A stretch of DNA of 64,000 nucleotides from an uncultured Phaeodactylibacter sp. (GTDB taxonomy: Bacteria > Bacteroidota > Bacteroidia > Chitinophagales > Saprospiraceae), in NCBI GenBank assembly GCA_913057245.1, contig CAJXNH010000002.1, positions 62,001 through 126,000 of the forward strand, written 5' to 3'. The notes beneath the pieces were generated by a model. That model did no database searches. It was not told the origin of the DNA and was given only the letters and a program-made list of their open reading frames with translations. The first letter of the stretch is position 1; each line of letters starts with the position of its first letter. Positions 52,901 to 61,078 of this stretch are shown one piece after another. A program made the translations under genes and the position numbers.

Positions 52901-55380
52901 GCCCAGGCCCACTGTTCTGCACCGCCATTAGAATCGTCTTGAAAGCTAACCAGAAGGTTATCCGATTGATAGGTGAAGCCAGCCTGCGGAGGCGGGCAGC
53001 TGACCGAAACCGTATCACAGACTGCGGAGTTGCCGCAAATATTTTCTATGCTGAGGCAGATTTCGTAAATCCCCGGCGCATCGTAATTATGGAATAGCGC
53101 AGGACCGCTGGCGGTGGTGCCATCTCCAAAGTCCCAGGACCAGGAATCCAGGAAATTTGCGCTTTGGTCCTCTACGAAAACAGCCAGGTCTGTGATTTCG
53201 GTGGTGAAGGCAGCAGCCGGAGGCGGGCAGGTTACGGTTATATTCCTGCATGATGTATCCGTTCCGCAGGCGCCATCGACGGAAAGGCAGACCTGGTAAG
53301 TGCCTGGCGCATCATAAGTATGCTGAGGATTTTGGCTGCCGGAAGTATTGCCATCCCCAAAGTCCCAGGACCAGCTATTCGTACCAGCACTGGAACCATC
53401 GGTGAAGGTAACACTGAGGTCGTCATCAGCAAAGTCAAAGTCAGCTTCCACTTCACCACAGTTGACCTGTACCAGCTCGCAGGTGGAGGCATTGCCGCAG
53501 TTGTTGAGCACCACCAGGCAGACAAAGTAGTTGCCCGGCTCACTGTAGGCGTGTGTGGGGTTTTGTTCACCGGAAGAATTGCCATCGCCGAAATCCCAAA
53601 TCCACTCATTGGGCATACCGAAAGAAAAATCCTGGAAGCTGACCTCCAGCCCGTTGTTGTTTTGGGCAAAGAATACTTCCGGAGGCGTACAGGAGGTCTG
53701 TAGCTGTTTGCAAACGGTAGCACTTCCACAATCCCCAACGGTAGTCAGGCAGGCTGTAAAGGTGCCGGTAATGGGGAAGGTGTGCACAACGGTCGCGCCG
53801 GTATCCTGCGCCCCATCGCTAAAATCCCAGAAGTACTGATTGGTCCCTGTGTCGCCCGTACCCTGAAAACTGCCCGTCAGTCCCGTAACCTGAAAAGAAA
53901 AATCGGCCTGGGCCTGGCAGAACTCCCCCTCAGTAATCTGATAAAGGGTATCTACATCAGGGTCTTCTAAATGGTCAATATTCCCGTTTGGCCAGCGTAC
54001 AATGATGCTGTCCAGGGTGGTGCTGGGCCCCATCCCAAAATGCGCCCGCAGCCCGCAATGAATGCCGTAGCCCTCACCGCTCCGGATTTCACGGACCTGT
54101 TGCCCCCAGGGCCCGTAGATTTCCACTCTTGCTCCTACGCCATTAGGGTTGGCATCTGTTCCTTTGAGGGCAACTTCCACATAGTGATTGTTGTTCCCGG
54201 CATTGATCAGTAGTTGGTCCGGCTGCGTACCAATTTGATTAAAGCCCAGCCCATAGCCCGCATAAATATCTACAAAGCCATCCGCATTAAAATCTCCAAC
54301 CACCGCACTGTGGATTCTGCCGGAAGTAGGGATTGCATTATTGACCCTAACGAAAGTAGAATTGCCCTGATTGCGCAGTATGGCGTGGCTGGCTCCGATG
54401 GAGGTGTAGAGCAAGTCCAGCCGTCCGTCATTGTCAAAATCGGTAAAAATCGCCTGCACGCCAAGTCCTGTGCCGGCTAAGGCTTCCGGTATATTACTGT
54501 TGCTGGTGATATTGGTGAAAGTGCCGTTGCCGTTATTGCGGTAGAGGGCGTTGGGGGTATCATGGTTGATCACGAAGGCATCATAGTCGCCGTCGTTGTC
54601 AATGTCACCAAATGCAGTGGAAATACTTTGCCCCATTGGGAGCAGCCCTGCAAAGGCGGCCACTTCGGTGAAGTCGTCATCATCGTCATTGCGGAAGAGT
54701 AAATTGAGACGCCGGCCGTCGCTCGCATCGGTTACCCCGAGGCGGTACTTGGAGATGTAGAGGTCGGATGCGCCATCGTTGTTGTAATCAGCCCAAACGG
54801 TACCATAATTGCCGGAATTGTCGGAAGGGACACTCGAAACGGGGTTGATCAGGTTGTAATCCAGGGAGAAAACATTATTCCCCAGGTTACGGAAAGGCGC
54901 GCTCAGCCCGTCCTGATGAGCTGCAAAGAGGTCGAGGTCGCCGTCATTATCTATGTCAGCCATATTGGTGCCCTGTAAGAAATAATTACCAGGGTCGATG
55001 ACTAAGGCCGTGTAATCGGTACCGTCATCGTTGGCCAAAAATAACCGCAGGGCATTGTAAGAACCACCAGTCAGAATATCATTGTAGCCGTTGCCGTCTA
55101 CGTCACCTACCGCTATGCCATTGGAAGGGTTGTTGAGGGATTGCACGAAAAGGCTGCTGAAAAACGGAGTGTTGGCTTGTTGGTATTCAATGTAGAGTTC
55201 CTGACGATTGTCAAGGATCACAAGATCTTGCAACCCGTCACCATTCATATCAGCGGCGGCCATGGGCGTACCCGAAAGTAAACCGACATTATCGAGGTAA
55301 ATGGTGGAGTCAAGGAAGCTAATCTGTCCAAATGCAGGCAGTGCAATTCCGATGCAGGCGAGGAGTAAATAGTTTCTCAT
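49963..55380 (-). CDS. giant T9SS surface protein: FG-GAP/UnbV head, 16 cysteine-rich PKD domains
   Basis: 1805 residues. Signal peptide (about 1-19), FG-GAP/VCBS propeller (about 25-390; DMNGDGLQDLVILD, DIDNDGDLDLFAAHQDG), an ASPIC/UnbV domain (about 395-470; ANPNGVGARVEI ... FGMGPSTTLDSIIVRWPNG), then 16 PKD-type Ig domains of about 78 residues, and a T9SS sorting tail (FPNPANEV ... GTYLLRVE). Most PKD units carry W-x-W-D/T-FGDG and HTYxxPGTYxVCL, plus four conserved cysteines per unit (VCL, xCG, C, VxC). Units 5 and 6 have lost the FGDG motif. It is likely a long surface stalk or adhesin held by disulfides; the ligand is unknown. Confidence 0.88.
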   Translation of the reverse strand: MRNYLLLACIGIALPAFGQISFLDSTIYLDNVGLLSGTPMAAADMNGDGLQDLVILDNRQELYIEYQQANTPFFSSLFVQSLNNPSNGIAVGDVDGNGYNDILTGGSYNALRLFLANDDGTDYTALVIDPGNYFLQGTNMADIDNDGDLDLFAAHQDGLSAPFRNLGNNVFSLDYNLINPVSSVPSDNSGNYGTVWADYNNDGASDLYISKYRLGVTDASDGRRLNLLFRNDDDDDFTEVAAFAGLLPMGQSISTAFGDIDNDGDYDAFVINHDTPNALYRNNGNGTFTNITSNSNIPEALAGTGLGVQAIFTDFDNDGRLDLLYTSIGASHAILRNQGNSTFVRVNNAIPTSGRIHSAVVGDFNADGFVDIYAGYGLGFNQIGTQPDQLLINAGNNNHYVEVALKGTDANPNGVGARVEIYGPWGQQVREIRSGEGYGIHCGLRAHFGMGPSTTLDSIIVRWPNGNIDHLEDPDVDTLYQITEGEFCQAQADFSFQVTGLTGSFQGTGDTGTNQYFWDFSDGAQDTGATVVHTFPITGTFTACLTTVGDCGSATVCKQLQTSCTPPEVFFAQNNNGLEVSFQDFSFGMPNEWIWDFGDGNSSGEQNPTHAYSEPGNYFVCLVVLNNCGNASTCELVQVNCGEVEADFDFADDDLSVTFTDGSSAGTNSWSWDFGDGNTSGSQNPQHTYDAPGTYQVCLSVDGACGTDTSCRNITVTCPPPAAAFTTEITDLAVFVEDQSANFLDSWSWDFGDGTTASGPALFHNYDAPGIYEICLSIENICGNSAVCDTVSVSCPPPQAGFTYQSDNLLVSFQDDSNGGAEQWAWAIDGQDTLTGPSPEYLFPGSGSYEVCLIASSVCGSDVICETIELDCSNAPLGFSIDLDGLEATFTDTSFVQANSWFWQVNGQGVGGGSSFNFTFPSTGVFEVCLQSNGPCGLLSTCTTVDIACLPPNAAFASSSNGLSYTFTADLPGSAATWLWDFGDGNTTMQANAMHTYSSPGTYDICLTATNECGVSDTVCQTESVGCPAPNAAFEQVSNLLNVSFFDASSNNPAQWSWDFGDGNTSTQQNPSHTYGSAGTYEVCLTTSSICGSDDFCAPVIIDCPEPQASFEIQTDELTVTLTDQSPNTPTEWDWDFGDGGSSTIPNPTYTFNAPGTYTICLISSNTCGSNQSCQQVAVSCAAPTPAFNSTANELQVNFQDNTTNAPTSWSWTFGDGNGSDQQNPAHSYAAPGTYEVCLTAESICGSNTTCSQVTVSCNAPQPMFAVQEDELSVSFTDASTNNPTSWFWTFGDGNSATGPNPTHTYNQPGTYTVCLEASSLCGSATDCETVQVSCAAPQAQFSFQPNELDAAFFDASTAAPASWSWDFGDGNTSTLPDPVHTYAAPGTYTVCLTVSSICGTTESCQTLTVSCAAPDAGFEYNSNQLNLAFADASTNNPTSWSWNFGDGTTSDLENPVHTFPEPGIYTVCLSVSSICGTSQTCQTIGITCNAPQSNFTYMNEELAVDFTDISTNIPDTWFWTFGDGNSSTEQNPTHIFSSPGNYLVCLQASSVCGSTQRCELITVSCTPPQADFGFTADELLVTFQDSSTTDALAWLWTFGDGQSSTQQAPMHTYAQPGSYQVCLTASSICGSTQFCDSITVTCSPPWINYNWIGEDGTVSFFELADNTVTDWSWDFGDGNTSGVPNPIHTFEQSGLYPVCLTATDLCGSNTYCDTIEVVIVSTLEPGSEQVRLFPNPANEVAWLVVPGLTEGQAVLYTLQGQEAGRWALTGSELRIPLTPYPAGTYLLRVETANYFWQERLLKLR
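50236..53925 (-). repeat. array of 16 PKD-domain coding repeats (~234 bp each)
   Basis: Sixteen in-frame units averaging about 78 codons. Units 8-15 are most alike (CxAPxAxF ... SWxWxFGDGNxSxxQNPxHTYxxPGTYxVCLxxSSICGS), while units 1, 5, 6 and 16 are diverged, as if the array grew from its centre. Confidence 0.85.
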
Positions 55381-55784
55381 AGGATTATGTTACAGTATGG
55401 CAAACTTTATGCTTGCCTGGTATGGATCCGCTTTCAGTATATACTGTGGTCCGGACCTTAAAGTTACAGAACTTTGAGAAAATCAGGGTGAATTTAAATG
55501 TGCGGATTGTCTGGTGCAGAGTAGCAATGTCTGTTTGGTAAAGCTTTGATAAACCGAAAGATTACAGTTTATGGAAAATCAGATATTAAAACACTTGATG
55601 ACCAATGGAGGTAAGAACATTCGCTGGGCGTTGGATCGTGTTTCTGATCTTCAACCGAATAATGTTCAGGCAACCTCGACCCAAAGCCTTCCCTCTCATC
55701 AGCGGTGCTATTACCTTGTGGATTCAGACGAAGCGGAGCCATCTGAAATCATCCCCGTCACCTGGACGGGGACAGTTTCGTCCA
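55381..55784. other. 404-bp intergenic region upstream of the PKD gene and downstream of htpX
   Basis: No gene is firmly supported. CCCCGTC (55753-55759) and GACGGGG (55765-55771) form a 7-bp hairpin just after the htpX stop and may end its transcript. CAAAC (55401) lies 20 nt before the PKD protein ATG, a possible degenerate -7 box on the minus strand. A 115-codon plus-strand frame (55571-55918) runs into htpX and is not accepted. Confidence 0.5.
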
Positions 55785-56690
55785 TCAAACCATCCGCCAG
55801 CGTGTGGGTTGCCAGCTTGCCCAGTCAAACCGGGGTACAAATCGTGGCGCTAGTTCGCGCAGCCGCTTTACCCTGTCCTTTATGTCAGGGTGAGAGCTCA
55901 GGATTGTGGGCACTTTGATGCCCCGGGGGGACTGCAAACGGGCCAGCCAGCCACCTTTATTGTAATAGTCGAGCGTCTCCAATGCATCTGCCAGTGCATT
56001 AGGGTCACCGGTCAGCCGGGCGGCCTCTAGGTCAGCGTCGTACTCGCGGCTGCGGGAAAAAGCCTGTACCATGAGTGTCACGAGCGTGGGGGCCAGGAGC
56101 AACAGGGCTATAGCCGTCCACGAAACGGTCGCTTCGCCCATGAATAAGAGGGGAAGATTGATAAAGAGCAATACCTGCCCGAACAGGGAAAAGAACCGGG
56201 TATACCGGCTAAACAGATTGACCATTGATTTTAATTGCAGGTCATTATTTCGGATGTGGCTGATTTCATGGGCTAGAATGCCAGACAGACCTCTAAGGTC
56301 CATTCTGGTCAGGAGCCCATATGTGATGGCAATGGCAGGGTCTTTCTTACTGCCCGTCGCAAAGGCGTTCAGGCTGTTGTTGGGCACATAGTATAGCTTC
56401 GGAGCAACCGGGAGGTCAGCTCGCTGAGCGAGTTGCTGAAGCAGCCTCGAAAGCTGAGGCGCCTGATGGGGATGCAATAGCCGCCCTCCCTGAAAACGCA
56501 TAATCATCTGGCTCGACACCCTGGTACTCATCCCCAAAGTGATGAGCCCGAAGGCACCGGCCCAAAGCATGCCGGTAAACCCAAAGAGGGTGTAACCCAG
56601 CCCCAGCATCAATACCAGCATACCGATAAATAAGGCGCCTGCCCGGAGGGTGTTTTGAAATTTCTGATTTTTATATTGTGCTTCACTCAT
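55785..56690 (-). CDS. htpX: HtpX-like M48 zinc metalloprotease
   Basis: 301-residue inner membrane protease with two N-terminal helices (about 17-60) and two more near 160-200. The zinc motif is intact: HEISH (His141, Glu142, His145), in GLSGILAHEISHIRNNDLQ, with the third ligand Glu in SREYDADLEAARLTG. HtpX cuts damaged membrane proteins and complements FtsH. Contrast with the M48-like protein at 4740-6263, which has lost the first zinc histidine. It ends at WRMV, about 110 bp downstream of the xylA terminator region. Confidence 0.92.
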   Translation of the reverse strand: MSEAQYKNQKFQNTLRAGALFIGMLVLMLGLGYTLFGFTGMLWAGAFGLITLGMSTRVSSQMIMRFQGGRLLHPHQAPQLSRLLQQLAQRADLPVAPKLYYVPNNSLNAFATGSKKDPAIAITYGLLTRMDLRGLSGILAHEISHIRNNDLQLKSMVNLFSRYTRFFSLFGQVLLFINLPLLFMGEATVSWTAIALLLLAPTLVTLMVQAFSRSREYDADLEAARLTGDPNALADALETLDYYNKGGWLARLQSPRGIKVPTILSSHPDIKDRVKRLRELAPRFVPRFDWASWQPTRWRMV

Positions 56691-56747
56691 TAGTCATGGT
56701 CATGGTTCGCTTCTTAAACAGCAAAACCGGTACCATGTGGTGAAAGC

Positions 56748-56791
56748 TGCCAGAATGACGCAACTCGCCTCGAGTTACTGTTATTCTGGCA
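56748..56791 (-). terminator. terminator of the sulfatase-xylB-xylA operon
   Basis: TGCCAGAAT (56748-56756) pairs with ATTCTGGCA (56783-56791), extended inward by GAC/GTT and by AACTCG/CGAGTT (56762-56767 with 56771-56776). The stem lies 11 bp after the xylA stop. The stem is strong, but a clean T-tract is lacking. Confidence 0.6.
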
Positions 56792-56801
56792 TCAAATTCA
56801 T

Positions 56802-58130
56802 CTAGATATATTGATTGATAATATTTTCAAAATACTCCTGACGGCCACTGTGCTGTACCAGCCGGATATTGTGGCGGGCAATGCGGTCCATATCCTCCAG
56901 GCTTAGCTTACCGGTCTCAAAATCCTTACCCTCGCTGTGGTCGAATGAACTGTAGCGGTCTTTGCGCAGTTGCCGGTACTGGGATTCCTCCAGGATGCGA
57001 TCAGCGGTCAGGAGTGCCCGGGCAAATACGTCCATCCCGCCAATATGGGCATGGAATAAGTCTGCCAGGTCGGTACTGTTGCGCCGGGTCTTGGCATCAA
57101 AGTTAATGCCGCCACCCTGCAGCCCACCGGCCTCCAGAATGACCAAAAGCGCTTCCGTTACTTCGTAAATATTGACCGGGAACTGATCGGTATCCCAGCC
57201 ATTCTGATAGTCTCCGCGGTTGGCGTCGATACTGCCCAGTAGCCCGGCATCGGCAGCGACCTGCAACTCATGCTGAAAGGTATGCAGGGCAAGGGTGGCG
57301 TGATTAACTTCCACATTAATTTTGAAGTCGTCCATCAAGTCGTTGGCCCGCAGGAAGCCGGTTACGGTTGCCGCATCAAAATCATACTGATGTTTGGTGG
57401 GCTCCATAGGCTTGGGCTCAATGAAGAAGTTGCCTTTGAAGCCTTGCTTGCGGGCGTAATCTTTGGCCGTGTGCAGGAAGGTCGCCAGGTGGTCCAGCTC
57501 ACGCTTCATATCGGTATTCAGCAGGGAGAAATAGCCTTCCCGGCCGCCCCAGAAGACGTAGTTCTCACCGCCCAGCTTGATCGTGGCATCGAGGGCGAGC
57601 TTCACCTGTGCGCCGGCGTGGGCTACCACAGCAAAGTCAGGGTTCGTTGCCGCGCCGTTCATATAGCGGGGGTGGGAAAACAGGTTGGCAGTACCCCACA
57701 GCAGGCCGACTCCTGATGCTTCCATTTTTTCCTTCGCATAATCCGTGATGGCGTCCAGGCGTTGCTCAAACTCTGCCAGGCTGTCCCCTTCGTCGATGAG
57801 GTCTACATCGTGGAAGCAAAAGAATGGAATGTTCATCTTGGTGATGAATTCGAAGGCCGCATCCATTTTGTCCTTTGCCCGTAGCACCGGGTCTGCCGCT
57901 TCGTCCCAGGGGAACTGCATGGTGCCCGGTCCAAAGGGGTCTGCCCCGGTGTTGCAGAAACTATGCCAGTAGGCGACTGCAAATCGGAAGTGCTCCTTCA
58001 TGGTCTTGCCGGCCACCACGCGGTCGGCATCGTAGTATTTGAAAGCCAGAGGGTTTCTGGATTCGGGCCCTTCGTAGGCAATTTGGTGAATGCCCTTGAA
58101 ATATTCTTTTTGTCCTTTGATCACTTTCAT
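56802..58130 (-). CDS. xylA: xylose isomerase
   Basis: Isomerises D-xylose to D-xylulose. 442 residues, the usual length of the class II enzyme. The active-site His is in [13 protein letters not shown] near residue 100; metal-binding blocks are [53 protein letters not shown] and [19 protein letters not shown]. Its ATG overlaps the xylB stop as ATGA (58127-58130), and a hairpin follows its stop. Last gene of a minus-strand operon with two sulfatases. Confidence 0.97.
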   Translation of the reverse strand: MKVIKGQKEYFKGIHQIAYEGPESRNPLAFKYYDADRVVAGKTMKEHFRFAVAYWHSFCNTGADPFGPGTMQFPWDEAADPVLRAKDKMDAAFEFITKMNIPFFCFHDVDLIDEGDSLAEFEQRLDAITDYAKEKMEASGVGLLWGTANLFSHPRYMNGAATNPDFAVVAHAGAQVKLALDATIKLGGENYVFWGGREGYFSLLNTDMKRELDHLATFLHTAKDYARKQGFKGNFFIEPKPMEPTKHQYDFDAATVTGFLRANDLMDDFKINVEVNHATLALHTFQHELQVAADAGLLGSIDANRGDYQNGWDTDQFPVNIYEVTEALLVILEAGGLQGGGINFDAKTRRNSTDLADLFHAHIGGMDVFARALLTADRILEESQYRQLRKDRYSSFDHSEGKDFETGKLSLEDMDRIARHNIRLVQHSGRQEYFENIINQYI

Positions 58131-59626
58131 GGTGTAATGGTTTTTTGTAAAGCCTTTTCCCAGGCCTGATAGGCGGCCCGGTAGGCATCAATATCGGTAG
58201 ACTGAGGCTCGTATTGCCCCACTTTTTTTAGATTTTGATGGATGGCGCTGAGGTCTTCCCAGTGCCCGGCACCCACTGCTGCTGCCTGTGCAGCCCCAAT
58301 GGCTCCGGTGGTTTCCATTATCTCGATGGTGCAGCCACTGAGGCTGGCCACCGTATGGCCAAAAATGGCTGACTGAAAAAGGTTGTCATTTCCTACACGG
58401 ATTACCTCCATTTGCAGCCCCATATCCCGAAGGATCCCCATGCCGTAGATGAAGGAAAAGGCGATGCCTTCCAGCCCGGCGCGCAGCAGATGGGCTTTAC
58501 CATGCCGGTTGAAATCCAGCCCGAGCACCTGAGCGCCTACCTGTTGGTCATTAAGGATACGCTCTGCGCCATTGCCGAAGGGAAGGGCGGTCGGCCCATC
58601 CGCGCCGATGGGGGCTTTGGCGGCTTCTGCCTCCAGGGTTTCGTAAGGGGTGCCCGGTGCCAGCATTTTACGGAGCCAGCTGTACTGTATACCGGTGCCG
58701 TTGATGCACATCAGTACACCTATATGTGGGGCATCGGGTTGGTAGTTGACGTGGGCAAAACCATTGACCCGGCTCTGAGGGTCGTAAAGCGGCTGATCGG
58801 TAACGGCGTAAACGACGCCCGAAGTGCCGCCCGTTGCAGCCACTTCACCCGGGTGCAGCACACCCAGGGAAAGGGCATTATTAGGCTGGTCACCTGCCCG
58901 GTAGGAGATGGGCGTGCCAGGGGATATCCCCAGTTCATCTGCCGCTGTCGCGCTGATTTTGCTTTGGATGCCTATGCCCGGGGCCATATCAGGTAGCAGC
59001 GCCGGATCGATATCGTAAACCCTGAGCACATCAGAAGAGACCTGCCGGTCGGCAAAGTCCCAGAAAATCCCTTCGGAAAGGCCGGTAATGGTGGTTTGAA
59101 TCTGCCCGCTCATCCGCATGGCAATGTAGTCACCGGGCAGCATGATTTTGTGGATACGGGCATAGGTATCAGGCTCTTCCTGTTGCACCCACCGGAGTTT
59201 GGAAGCTGTAAAATTGCCCGGACTGTTGAGCAGGTGCTTAAGGGCGCGTTCCTGACCAATGGCTGCCAAGCCATTCTGTCCGGTAGCCACCGCCCGGCTG
59301 TCACACCAGATAATGGAAGGGCGTACCACTTGCTGCTGCTCGTCTACAAGGACAAGGCCGTGCATTTGGTAGGCTATACCGATGCTGCCAATTGCTGATC
59401 CGGGCACGCCGGTTTGTTCCAGCAACTGCCGGGTAACGGCTTTGATACAGCCCCACCAGAATTCCGGGTCCTGTTCCGCCCAGCCGGGCTGCGGTGCCTG
59501 AATCGGCATTTCCCGCTCCGGATAGCTGCTCCTGCCAACCGCTGCCCCATCTTCCAGGCGGATTAATGCGGCTTTGACGGAAGAGCTGCCCAGGTCAAAG
59601 CCTATACTGTACTGTGGTACGCTCAT
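58127..59626 (-). CDS. xylB: xylulokinase
   Basis: Phosphorylates D-xylulose for entry into the pentose phosphate pathway. 499 residues, FGGY kinase: phosphate-binding start [17 protein letters not shown], then [34 protein letters not shown], and the C-terminal ATP-binding block [21 protein letters not shown]. The predicted catalytic Asp is in the [17 protein letters not shown] segment. It overlaps both neighbours by 4 bp, the sulfatase stop upstream and xylA downstream. Confidence 0.95.
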   Translation of the reverse strand: MSVPQYSIGFDLGSSSVKAALIRLEDGAAVGRSSYPEREMPIQAPQPGWAEQDPEFWWGCIKAVTRQLLEQTGVPGSAIGSIGIAYQMHGLVLVDEQQQVVRPSIIWCDSRAVATGQNGLAAIGQERALKHLLNSPGNFTASKLRWVQQEEPDTYARIHKIMLPGDYIAMRMSGQIQTTITGLSEGIFWDFADRQVSSDVLRVYDIDPALLPDMAPGIGIQSKISATAADELGISPGTPISYRAGDQPNNALSLGVLHPGEVAATGGTSGVVYAVTDQPLYDPQSRVNGFAHVNYQPDAPHIGVLMCINGTGIQYSWLRKMLAPGTPYETLEAEAAKAPIGADGPTALPFGNGAERILNDQQVGAQVLGLDFNRHGKAHLLRAGLEGIAFSFIYGMGILRDMGLQMEVIRVGNDNLFQSAIFGHTVASLSGCTIEIMETTGAIGAAQAAAVGAGHWEDLSAIHQNLKKVGQYEPQSTDIDAYRAAYQAWEKALQKTITP

Positions 59627-61029
59627 GGTTTTTGTTTTTGTTGCTCAAGCCACGCTTTCTGCCGGTCATAGTGGATATTATCTGCCGGGGCTCTCACCTT
59701 TAATAGCGGTGGAAGGGTTCCCAGGGAGGCTTGGAAATCTTCCATCGCCTGTAGCAGTTCCGCTGCTTTTTCCTGGTGCTTCGGCAGGAGGTTGTCCTTT
59801 TCGCTCCTATCGGCTTTGAGATTGAAAAGCAGCGTATCGTGCGCTGCCACACCAGCGCGCCAGGACTTGAATTCATTACCGGGGTAGGGCATTTTTATTT
59901 TCCAGTCCCCCTTTCGGAAGGCACGGAGTTCGCCATCGTAGTAATAAGCCAGGGTGCGTTCACCAAGCGGTTTTTGCTTCAGAAGGTGTGCAGATATATC
60001 CTGCCCGTCTATCGGGCGGTCGTCAGGAAGCGTACCGCCTGCCAGTGTGAACAGGGTGGGGAAGAGGTCAATTGTGCTGACCAGCTCCTCGCTTTCCATA
60101 GGTTCAATCTGCCCTTTCCATTGGATGATGCCCGGTACGCGCATGCCGCCTTCGAAGGTGAATTGTTTGCCCTCCCGAAGCGGTCCGGCAGAGCCGCCAT
60201 CCGGGCCAAATGCCAGCCACGGGCCATTATCGCTGGTGAAAATGACGATGGTTTTATCATCCAGATTTTTGGCTTCCAGTTTTTTGAGAATTTGCCCTAC
60301 GCTCCAGTCGATTTCTTCAATCACATCACCGTACAGGCCCCGGGGGCTTTTCCCTTCGAAGTCTTCGGAGGCATACAGGGGGACATGCGGCATAGAGTGG
60401 GCCACGTACAGGAAAAAGGGCGATCCTGCCTTCCGGTCAATGAAGTCCAGTGCCTTTTCAGTGTAGGTACGTGTGGTGTAACGCTGATCTACATCTTCTT
60501 CTACTACTTCATTGCCATCGAGGTAGACTACAGCCTCCATATCATTGCTATAGGGAATGCCAAAGTATTCGTCAAATCCTTGCTGTAAAGGTAGGTAGCG
60601 GTAGTGATGCCCGAGGTGCCATTTGCCTACGCAGCTGGTAGCGTAGCCCTGCTCTTTCAGGGCTTCGGCCAGGGTGATTTCCTCCGGTGCCATACCGGTC
60701 CAGCTTTCCGGGAAGAACACCGACTGTATGCCCATGCGGATGGGGTAGCGTCCGGTGAGCAGGCCCGCCCGGGAAGGACTGCAGACTGGAGATATGGAGT
60801 AAAACTCCGTGCATCGTGCCCCTTCCGCGGCCATTTGGTCCAGGTGGGGCGTCCGGATAGTCGTATTACCGTAGCAGCCCAGGTCGCCATAGCCCAGATC
60901 ATCGGTGAAAATTAAGACCACATTGGGTTTTTCCGGTGGGGTTTCGCCATTGAAAAGGGTGAAAGATAACAATCCCAGAACCGGTACCAGCAAGCAAAGC
61001 ATTATGAAGCGTAAATTTGGCATAGGCAT
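59623..61029 (-). CDS. exported sulfatase (CxPxR type)
   Basis: 468 residues: signal peptide (about 1-26), PNVVLIFTDDLGYGDLGCYG with the metal-binding Asp pair, then Cys83 in CSPSRAGLLTGRYP, a canonical formylglycine site. GKWHLGHHY near 140, FTSDNGPWLAFGPDGGSAGPLREGKQFTFEGGMRVPG (in pieces) and the C-terminal NLKADRSEKDNLL segment are typical of glycan sulfatases. Its stop overlaps the xylB start (ATGA), so it is made together with the xylose pathway, suggesting removal of sulfate from a xylose-containing glycan. It follows the broken FAD oxidoreductase gene by 49 bp. Confidence 0.92.
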   Translation of the reverse strand: MPMPNLRFIMLCLLVPVLGLLSFTLFNGETPPEKPNVVLIFTDDLGYGDLGCYGNTTIRTPHLDQMAAEGARCTEFYSISPVCSPSRAGLLTGRYPIRMGIQSVFFPESWTGMAPEEITLAEALKEQGYATSCVGKWHLGHHYRYLPLQQGFDEYFGIPYSNDMEAVVYLDGNEVVEEDVDQRYTTRTYTEKALDFIDRKAGSPFFLYVAHSMPHVPLYASEDFEGKSPRGLYGDVIEEIDWSVGQILKKLEAKNLDDKTIVIFTSDNGPWLAFGPDGGSAGPLREGKQFTFEGGMRVPGIIQWKGQIEPMESEELVSTIDLFPTLFTLAGGTLPDDRPIDGQDISAHLLKQKPLGERTLAYYYDGELRAFRKGDWKIKMPYPGNEFKSWRAGVAAHDTLLFNLKADRSEKDNLLPKHQEKAAELLQAMEDFQASLGTLPPLLKVRAPADNIHYDRQKAWLEQQKQKP

Positions 61030-61078
61030 GAATTTGAAATCCTCAATTTAAATAAATGCAGGCAGTGACCGGGTATAG

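Noticed and set aside
50236..53925. CRISPR-like array of regularly spaced repeats
   Set aside because: The repeats are about 234 bp, in frame, and code for PKD domains; there are no short direct repeats with unique spacers and no cas genes.
55571..55918. 115-codon plus-strand frame upstream of and into htpX
   Set aside because: Its second half is antisense to the htpX 3' end, no domain or ribosome site is evident, and the first half has no clear coding character. It could still be a real short gene but I cannot support it.
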